NCBI GenBank assembly: GCA_943325595.2
Contig: CALPQA020000038.1
Coordinates: 1-9,812 of the forward strand
Length of the DNA: 9,812 nucleotides
Source: Auritidibacter sp. Marseille-P8566
GTDB lineage: Bacteria > Bacteroidota > Bacteroidia > Flavobacteriales > Flavobacteriaceae
Reading direction: 5' to 3'
Position numbers and translations under genes: made by a program. Under the pieces are notes generated by a model. That model was not told where the DNA came from and searched no databases. It worked only from the letters and a program-made list of their open reading frames with translations. Positions 1 through 5,963 of the stretch are shown piece by piece. How positions within the stretch are numbered: position 1 is the stretch's first letter; every line of letters begins with the position of its first letter.

Positions 1-55
1 GCAGTGGTATTACTATGTAAATTGTTTATTATTGGAAATAATTATAGTTACATAA

Positions 56-107
56 TTTCTAGTGCATTAAAAAAACCATTATTAAATTGCTTATTAACGT
101 TTTTTTT
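56..107. repeat. Degenerate copy of the terminator hairpin segment
   Basis: This segment matches 281-324 nearly base for base over about 45 bp, with one single-base indel and a few substitutions. Shared blocks include a run of seven A, then CC, and TTATTAAATTG. Its own inverted repeat is imperfect (mismatches at 76/100, 78/98, 82/94 and 86/90), but it is flanked by seven A (69-75) on the left and seven T (101-107) on the right. It could therefore act as a weak bidirectional terminator. Whether it serves a gene left of the window cannot be seen. Confidence 0.5.
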
Positions 108-243
108 ATGCTCATTCCTAACCTAGATTGTTGTTAAATCAATTCAAATTAAATTAATTTATAGCAATTAATACTTCGTTAATTATTTATAATTTGAGGG
201 ATTAGTAGGGCGGTAGCTGTATATAAGTAACTATTGTAAGTTG

Positions 244-261
244 ATTATTATTATTATTATT
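244..261. repeat. Simple ATT triplet repeat, six units
   Basis: Six uninterrupted ATT units lie in the intergenic region between the two hairpin segments. It is a short low-complexity tract that could vary in length by slippage. No function is visible. Confidence 0.7.
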
Positions 262-292
262 AAATGCAGTTTTATACCAATTTCTATTGCAT

Positions 293-327
293 AAAAAAAC
301 CGTTATTAAATTGTTTAATAACGGTTT
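293..327 (-). terminator. Rho-independent terminator of the pectate lyase gene
   Basis: A perfect 14-bp inverted repeat (297-310 with 314-327) surrounds a 3-base loop. On the minus strand it is followed by seven T (complement of A293-299). It begins about 20 bases past the stop codon of the pectate lyase gene, which is the expected place for an intrinsic terminator. The stem contains a CCG/CGG core. Confidence 0.85.
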
Positions 328-347
328 ACTATTTGTTTGAATTTAAT

Positions 348-2840
348 TTATTGCTTGATAATTCTCTGAGTTTCTATTCCTTGATTGGTAATTATTCTAA
401 CCAAATAACTTCCGCTTCTTAAAGTACTCATATCAATGGTTCTAGTATCGCCTTCAACACTTTTTACCAATGCACCAAGGAAGTTGTATAGTAATACTTT
501 TTCAATTTTAGAATTTGAATTGGCTATATTCAATTGATTCGTAACTGGATTTGGATATAAAATCAATTTTTTATCGCTACCATTTTCTGTTACGCCTAAA
601 GTAGCATTGAATACGGTTTTAATGTAATAGAGGTTTGTTGTACTTCCTTTTGTTATTGTATTTAAACCAATTGGGACATTTGGAATAATAACTATTCCAG
701 CAACGGCAGTATATGAAACGGTATTTAGTTTAATTGTACCTGTATAAGTTGGGTCAAAAACCAATGTTAAAGTTGATGTCGCTGTCGTTGTATAGGTGAT
801 AACGGTAGCAGATTCTATTTTTAAACGTGCAGTCAATGTCAAACCATCATAGGTTGCAGAACCTGCGGTAGAATTCATATTTGCAGAAGTAAAAGTATAA
901 AAGTTACTTGCCAATACTGATGTCGTAAAATTATGTATTTCATCACTAGGTGTAGCTCCATTTATAGAAACACTTCCTGAAAGACTTACTGGTGTTCCGA
1001 TTGTTCCGACAGTGGTTATTGTGAATGCAACATGACCAGTTGGAATACCTGAAATAGTAACCGTTTTGGTTGCAGGATCTTTTGCAAAGGTAATTCCAGC
1101 AGCTGGTAAACCTATTATTGTAACATCCGTTGCATCTCCGCCCCAAATGAATATCATGTCGCTAATTGCAGTTCCGCTATCAACGGATTGATTGTCGTCA
1201 GTAGTTGAAATAAGTGTTTGACTACTTCCTGCTGCTACTGGTGTTTCTCCCTGAATAAAGACTAAACTTGTAGTATAAGCATTTAAAGCAGCACTTAGTG
1301 GGGTGTTTACTGATGAGGAAGTGTCATCTACAGCATTGTTAAATGTCCAAATAAAATCGCCTCCTGATACTCGCCCAGAATATTGAATTACTCGATCTCT
1401 TGCTATTATTGGTTGGTCTATGGTCAAAGTTCTAACATACAAGGCCGCATCAGTATCAAAGTTGTTATAGGCGTTAGCCCCTTGTTTAGAAGTGATGCTA
1501 CTACTAATTGTTTCATTTCTAGTGGCAACTTCTATGGCGTCAAATTCAATTGGATAGGTAGTTGCGTTATACGGAACATAACGAGTTTGGCCACTCATTG
1601 TATTATTGAACGCTTTTATTGTTCCACCATCTTCTCCTGAGAATGTTCCAACTGTTCCTCCAAATGTATCAGATCCTTGCATCGAAGTTAACATTGGATA
1701 TTTACAATTACGGAAAAAATTACCTTCCATAAACACAGAAGATCCCATTGTGGATCCTGCACCATATTTAGAATTTCCGTCATAATAATTATTATAAACA
1801 TGTGCCGAATAAAAACGAACGCGTGGGTGACGAGAATCAGAATGATCGTACCAATTGTGATGGTAGGTGATATACAATCCAGAAGTAGTATTTTCACTCA
1901 AACCTAATAGATTACATTTTCCGCTATCCCAAAAGTGATTGTATGAGAAAGTTACAAAGGTAGATTTTTTACAATCCAAAGCGCCATCGCCTTTAACTTG
2001 ATCCGCAGCACTACCAGGAGCCCCGTAAAACATATCACAATTGTGAACCCAAATGTGATCATTATCTTGTTGTAAACCAATATTATCGCCTTCTGGTGCA
2101 TTGGTATTCATGAAACCAAGATTTCGAACTTCAATATTAGAACCAGATTTAACACGAATTCCAAATCCATTGGCAACAGCATCAGATCCGACACCTTCAA
2201 CAGTAACTGAACTTGCAGCATTATTGGCATTTTCAATTACAATATCTCCACCTTCTAACACATTACAATCAGTTATATTTCCTATCATTCGAAAAATAAA
2301 CGGACGCGTATCTCTTCCTTTTTTTATTCCATATAAAATATTTTGAAAACCAACACATGGATTCACTGTAGCTCCAGTAATATTCATGGATACTGTGTTT
2401 TTCGTGTTTTGGCTAATGTATATAATTACAGCTCCTGTTTTAGGAGTTCCATCAATGTTATAGCCACCAGGAATTCTTCCGCCACTAAAAGCGAAACCCG
2501 TTCGGTCCTGAGCAACTACAGTTATGCTATTTGTTATCGTTCCCGTACCTTCTCCAGAGGCTGTAACGGGTGCTACTTTTACGGTATATGTTCCCGCTGC
2601 AAGACCAAGAATATCTGCACGAAAATAACTACCATAACTTCGAATTAGTTGCGTATCAATTTGCCTGTTTGTTATTCCTCCACCTGTATAATATACATTG
2701 TAACTGGTGGCTCCCACAACAGGCGCCCATTTTACAAAAGCAGATTCTAGCCATCCACCAGTTTCATTAATAGTTACTGTTTGAGCACCCATTTGAAACG
2801 AGGTGAATAAAAAAATCATGTAAAATAGAATTCTTTTCAT
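348..2840 (-). CDS. Secreted pectate lyase, polysaccharide lyase family 1, with type A T9SS sorting tail
   Basis: An 830-residue multidomain enzyme expected to cleave de-esterified pectin (polygalacturonate) by calcium-dependent beta-elimination outside the cell. Residues 1-20 form a signal peptide ending MGAQ. Residues 21-110 look like a fibronectin III-like domain. Residues about 111-480 are the parallel beta-helix pectate lyase domain. It carries the RxPxxR motif as R337-H-P-R-V-R342 (R337 is the likely catalytic arginine), a D285xxxD289 pair and D259 as probable calcium ligands, and K308 where PelC has a substrate-binding lysine. Residues about 530-745 hold one or two beta-rich modules I do not recognise, possibly carbohydrate-binding. 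The tail from about 755, with YPNP at 762-765, is a type A (Por secretion) sorting domain. The ATG at 2840 gives the signal peptide directly. The gene is a single transcription unit with its own promoter, operator and terminator. The active site appears intact. Confidence 0.9.
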   Translation of the reverse strand: MKRILFYMIFLFTSFQMGAQTVTINETGGWLESAFVKWAPVVGATSYNVYYTGGGITNRQIDTQLIRSYGSYFRADILGLAAGTYTVKVAPVTASGEGTGTITNSITVVAQDRTGFAFSGGRIPGGYNIDGTPKTGAVIIYISQNTKNTVSMNITGATVNPCVGFQNILYGIKKGRDTRPFIFRMIGNITDCNVLEGGDIVIENANNAASSVTVEGVGSDAVANGFGIRVKSGSNIEVRNLGFMNTNAPEGDNIGLQQDNDHIWVHNCDMFYGAPGSAADQVKGDGALDCKKSTFVTFSYNHFWDSGKCNLLGLSENTTSGLYITYHHNWYDHSDSRHPRVRFYSAHVYNNYYDGNSKYGAGSTMGSSVFMEGNFFRNCKYPMLTSMQGSDTFGGTVGTFSGEDGGTIKAFNNTMSGQTRYVPYNATTYPIEFDAIEVATRNETISSSITSKQGANAYNNFDTDAALYVRTLTIDQPIIARDRVIQYSGRVSGGDFIWTFNNAVDDTSSSVNTPLSAALNAYTTSLVFIQGETPVAAGSSQTLISTTDDNQSVDSGTAISDMIFIWGGDATDVTIIGLPAAGITFAKDPATKTVTISGIPTGHVAFTITTVGTIGTPVSLSGSVSINGATPSDEIHNFTTSVLASNFYTFTSANMNSTAGSATYDGLTLTARLKIESATVITYTTTATSTLTLVFDPTYTGTIKLNTVSYTAVAGIVIIPNVPIGLNTITKGSTTNLYYIKTVFNATLGVTENGSDKKLILYPNPVTNQLNIANSNSKIEKVLLYNFLGALVKSVEGDTRTIDMSTLRSGSYLVRIITNQGIETQRIIKQ

Positions 2841-2879
2841 AGCATTGGTTTGAGATTATTACTTTCAAATACATTTAAA

Positions 2880-2893
2880 TGTAATCGATTACA
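2880..2893. promoter_or_regulatory. Palindromic operator TGTAATCGATTACA at the pectate lyase promoter
   Basis: A perfect 14-bp palindrome with a central CG, abutting the predicted -7 element on its downstream side, so it should cover the transcription start. The even length and central CG resemble LacI-family operators (family knowledge). The same sequence recurs at 8950-8963, and with one mismatch at 8796-8809. Repression by occlusion of the start site is the simplest inference. The regulator is not encoded in this window. Confidence 0.75.
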
Positions 2894-2923
2894 CAAATGT
2901 AAATTAATTTTTTATTCTTTCAA
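2894..2923 (-). promoter_or_regulatory. Bacteroidota-type promoter of the pectate lyase gene
   Basis: On the minus strand, TTG (complement of 2921-2923) is followed after 19 bases by TACATTTG (complement of 2894-2901). This fits the flavobacterial TTG / TANNTTTG promoter pattern. Transcription should start a few bases further on, inside the palindrome at 2880-2893, giving a leader of roughly 45-50 bases before the ATG at 2840. Confidence 0.75.
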
Positions 2924-2984
2924 GTCATTTAAAATTTTTTAACTAAACTAAGACTTTTTTAGTTCAATTAGTAGTATTAACTTT

Positions 2985-3022
2985 AAAAAAAAAATCCTCA
3001 AAATTAATTTTGAGGATTTTTT
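2985..3022 (-). terminator. Rho-independent terminator of the adhesin-PorP-OmpA operon
   Basis: A perfect inverted repeat (2989-3022) has a TCCTC/GAGGA core. On the minus strand it is followed by a long T run (complement of A2985-2994). It begins about 20 bases after the stop codon of the OmpA-type gene. No comparable hairpin was found between the three upstream genes, which supports one transcript ending here. Confidence 0.85.
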
Positions 3023-3043
3023 AAAACGGAATTTATGAAGTAA

Positions 3044-4978
3044 CTATTCTATCGCAACAACTATAAATTCACTTCGTCTGTTGATTTGGTGTTCTTCTTC
3101 AGTACATTTTACATTGTCGGAACAATTGTTTAAAAGTTGAGATTCTCCGTAACCTTTTCCAGAAAGTCTGTTGGCTTCAATTCCATTTTTCACCAACCAA
3201 GCAACAGTTGCTTTTGCTCTTTTATCAGATAGCAATTGATTGTAATTTGCCGTTTGACGACTGTCTGTGTGAGAACGAACGTCAATCTTCATTTTTGGAT
3301 TTTGTTTCAATACATCAAGTATTTTCTCCAATTCAAATACTGCTTTATCTGTAATTAACGATTTATCTAAATCAAAATAAATTACTTTTATTCCAAAACA
3401 TTTGGCTAAATCTCCTCCAACAACAACTTTACAAGCCGCTTTTTCAATTGCGATAGCTAAATTTGTAACACCGTCTTGAGTACCAACTGAAATAGTACTT
3501 TCTTTGGTTACATAATCAATTAATTCAGTTCTTACATAATAATTTTTACCACATTCAACCTCAAAACTGTAAAGTCCTTTATCATTTGAAATGGTTTCTT
3601 TTAGTAATTCAAATTTCTCATTAAATAGGCTCACTTTTACATTAGAAAGCATTTGACTTGATTCATTATCAGTGATGATTCCTTCTAGTTTTTGCTTGCA
3701 TATTATTTTTGTAAACAGATAAATGTCATCAAAACCTTTTCCGCCCGTTCTATTTGAAGAGAAAAAACCTTTATTTTTAGTGTCAATAATTAATGCAAAA
3801 TCATCTTGAGAACTATTGATTGGAGTTCCAATGTTTTCAACGACTTTAAAACTACCATTTTCTTCAATTTTTGACATAAAAATATCTAATCCTCCAAGTC
3901 CAGGGCGACCGTCACTAGCAAAATATAATTTATTGTCTTCTGATATAAATGGGAACGATTCTCTACCTTCTGTGTTTATTGTATTTCCAAGGTTTACTGG
4001 AGTACCAAATGTTCCGTCAGCATTAATTGCAACTTTAAAGATATCCGATTGACCTAATGTTCCAGGCATATCCGATGCAAAATACAAGGTTTTATTATCA
4101 GGACTTAAGGCAGGATGGGCAACATTATAATTGTTACTATTGAAAGATAATTCGGTTACAGCGCCCCAAGAATCACCTTCTAATTTGGCTTTGTAAATTT
4201 TTAAAAGCATTGTTCTTGTAGCGTCTTTTCCTTTTTTACCATCTAAAAAATTGTTTCTAGTAAAGTAAACTGTTTTACCGTCTTTTGAAAATACTGGCGA
4301 AGATTCATGAAATTTGGAATTGATTTCTTTACCACCAAATGGAGTAGGAGTACCCAATTTTCCGTCTGCTGCGACTTCAGAAGCAAGAAGATCAGTAAAA
4401 GATTCGTTGGTTTGTTTGAATACTTTATTCGAACCACCTTCATTAGGTCGAGACGAAACAAATACTAATTTATTACCTAATAAAGCACTTCCATAGTCAG
4501 AGAATTCTGAATTGATTTCAGCATTGGTAATAGTATAATGCCCGGAATTCGCTTTTATTTCTTCAAGATAATTTTTATTGTTTGCATAAAGTTTGGCTCT
4601 ATTATCATTACCCGATTTTTTATTGAATTGCTCCAGCATTAAATTGGCTTTATCATATTGTCCAATTGATTTCAAACACTGAGAATATCTGTAAAAATAT
4701 TCAGGTTCTTGATTAGCATTTAATGTAAATAGTTCACCGTACCATTTGGCAGCTTTTTGAAGTTCAGCATTAAAATAGTAGGCATTACCTAATTTCTGAA
4801 ACATTTTTTCATCCTTGTATCCTTTTTCGGCCACTCGCTCATAAGTCTTAATGGCATCAACATAAGAATAACTATCATATTTTTTGTCGGCAGCAGCAAC
4901 TTTGGATTTTTGAGAATATCCTAGCTGTAAGAAAAAGACAATTAAAAGGGTGCTGTATGCGATATTTTTTATTTTCAT
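3044..4978 (-). CDS. OmpA-family periplasmic protein with TPR, beta-propeller and CRD domains (PorE-like architecture)
   Basis: A 644-residue exported protein predicted to tie an outer-membrane complex to peptidoglycan. Residues 1-23 form a signal peptide ending GYSQ. Residues about 25-140 are TPR-like helices. Residues about 155-425 hold PD40/WD40-like propeller blades, for example SPDNKTLYFASD near 292 and SEDNKLYFASDG near 346. Residues about 430-510 resemble a carboxypeptidase regulatory-like domain. Residues about 530-644 are an OmpA C-terminal domain with IYFDLDKS at 533, HTDSR at 570-574 and LLSDKRA at 582-588. D572 and R587 sit at the spacing of the peptidoglycan-binding Asp/Arg pair. 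This domain order is that of PorE of the T9SS, but PorE is a lipoprotein and no lipobox cysteine is visible here. The gene starts 10 bp after the PorP/SprF gene, implying co-translation. It is probably a paralogue serving the neighbouring substrate rather than the core PorE. Confidence 0.88.
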   Translation of the reverse strand: MKIKNIAYSTLLIVFFLQLGYSQKSKVAAADKKYDSYSYVDAIKTYERVAEKGYKDEKMFQKLGNAYYFNAELQKAAKWYGELFTLNANQEPEYFYRYSQCLKSIGQYDKANLMLEQFNKKSGNDNRAKLYANNKNYLEEIKANSGHYTITNAEINSEFSDYGSALLGNKLVFVSSRPNEGGSNKVFKQTNESFTDLLASEVAADGKLGTPTPFGGKEINSKFHESSPVFSKDGKTVYFTRNNFLDGKKGKDATRTMLLKIYKAKLEGDSWGAVTELSFNSNNYNVAHPALSPDNKTLYFASDMPGTLGQSDIFKVAINADGTFGTPVNLGNTINTEGRESFPFISEDNKLYFASDGRPGLGGLDIFMSKIEENGSFKVVENIGTPINSSQDDFALIIDTKNKGFFSSNRTGGKGFDDIYLFTKIICKQKLEGIITDNESSQMLSNVKVSLFNEKFELLKETISNDKGLYSFEVECGKNYYVRTELIDYVTKESTISVGTQDGVTNLAIAIEKAACKVVVGGDLAKCFGIKVIYFDLDKSLITDKAVFELEKILDVLKQNPKMKIDVRSHTDSRQTANYNQLLSDKRAKATVAWLVKNGIEANRLSGKGYGESQLLNNCSDNVKCTEEEHQINRRSEFIVVAIE

Positions 4979-4988
4979 AATATAAGTA

Positions 4989-5915
4989 TTAGAAGAATCT
5001 TGGAGATGTTATTTTTTCATTTCTTTTGAATAATTCAAAGCGCAAGAAAAATTCGTGTGAACCAGAATTATAGTTCGCTAATTGGGTAGTTTCCCTGTCA
5101 TAGGCATAACCAATGAACCAAGAATCGTTTACTTGAAAACCTGCCAATGCGCTAAATGCAGCGTCCCATCTGTAAGCAATACCTGCTGTGAATTTTTTAT
5201 TTATCAAGAAATTTCCAGATAAATCAACTTGTAGAGGAGCGCCTTGAACCATTTTGGATAATACAGATGGTTTGAATTGTAGGTTATCACTGAAGTCAAA
5301 TACATGTCCTGCAATTAAATAATAATGTGTTCTCTCTGAAGCAATAAAGCTTGTAGCGCTATTATTAGCCGTTCCATCAAAGTGTTTACTTTCAAGCAAA
5401 TTTGGAGCTGACAAACCAAAATAAGTGTTGTCGGAATGTAAATAAAGTCCAGCACCTACATTTGGTGAAAACCTATTATTAATATTGTCTTGAAATCTTG
5501 GGTCACCAGGATTATAAATATTCAATTTGGTAAAATCTACATTCAATAAATTGGCACTTCCTTTTAGACCAAAAGACAATTTGTAAGCTTCTGAAATAGA
5601 AATACTGTAAGAGAAATCTATTGCAATATTATTTTCATCAGAAGGTCCAATTTTATCATTAATTACTGATAATCCTAAACCAACATTATTTCCAATTGGA
5701 GTATTAATAGAGAAATTATTAGTTGATGGAGCACCTTCTAATCCAACCCATTGGGCACGATGAAGGGCAAAAATACTTAATGACTCTCGTGTTCCTGCAT
5801 AGGCTGGATTGACCACAGTTGTATTGTACATATATTGTGTATACTGAGCATCTTGCTGAGCATAACTAATGCCTGATAAAAGCACTAAAACTAAACCTAT
5901 AAATTTTGTCTTCAT
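4989..5915 (-). CDS. PorP/SprF-family type IX secretion outer-membrane protein
   Basis: A 308-residue outer-membrane beta-barrel of the PorP/SprF family. Residues 1-19 are a signal peptide ending SYAQ. The family hallmark follows at once: QYTQYMYN near 24 and VNPAYAG near 35-41, then RAQWVGLEGAP near 53-63. Alternating polar and hydrophobic strands fill the rest, with a GSHEFFLRFELF segment near the end and the terminal SPRFF typical of SprF-like proteins. In Flavobacterium johnsoniae, SprF is needed for export or surface attachment of the type B-tailed adhesin SprB. The gene immediately upstream here encodes a type B-tailed protein, so this is likely its dedicated partner. It lies 48 bp after that gene and 10 bp before the OmpA-type gene. 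I see no separate promoter in the 48-bp gap. It is one of many possible paralogues, so I give no symbol. Confidence 0.9.
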   Translation of the reverse strand: MKTKFIGLVLVLLSGISYAQQDAQYTQYMYNTTVVNPAYAGTRESLSIFALHRAQWVGLEGAPSTNNFSINTPIGNNVGLGLSVINDKIGPSDENNIAIDFSYSISISEAYKLSFGLKGSANLLNVDFTKLNIYNPGDPRFQDNINNRFSPNVGAGLYLHSDNTYFGLSAPNLLESKHFDGTANNSATSFIASERTHYYLIAGHVFDFSDNLQFKPSVLSKMVQGAPLQVDLSGNFLINKKFTAGIAYRWDAAFSALAGFQVNDSWFIGYAYDRETTQLANYNSGSHEFFLRFELFKRNEKITSPRFF

Positions 5916-5963
5916 ATATTTTTTAAGTTGAAATCGTTTATAACAAACTAGTTTAAATAAGAT

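Larger units (their letters stand above)
1..347. other. Gene-free AT-rich region downstream of the pectate lyase gene
   Basis: No reading frame here has a credible start, length or coding character on either strand. The recognisable contents are two related hairpin-forming segments (56-107 and 281-327) and a short ATT triplet run (244-261). The right-hand hairpin terminates the pectate lyase gene. The left-hand one may belong to a gene beyond the window edge. I see nothing else I can support. Confidence 0.7.

Noticed and set aside
2343..2648. Plus-strand open frame of about 100 codons, and similar short frames inside the pectate lyase gene
   Set aside because: It lies antisense to a strongly supported enzyme domain. 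Its composition is the Ser/Cys/Tyr-rich pattern expected from reading Thr/Asn-rich codons backwards, and it has no promoter of its own.
2941..2964. Inverted repeat AACTAAA / TTTAGTT upstream of the pectate lyase promoter
   Set aside because: Only 7 bp with a 10-base loop in very AT-rich DNA. It has no T tract in the right place for a terminator and is not repeated at the other promoters.
5945..5954. Palindrome AAACTAGTTT between the adhesin and PorP/SprF genes
   Set aside because: It is short and AT-rich and does not match the operator core. There is no adjoining promoter element, so chance is a sufficient explanation.
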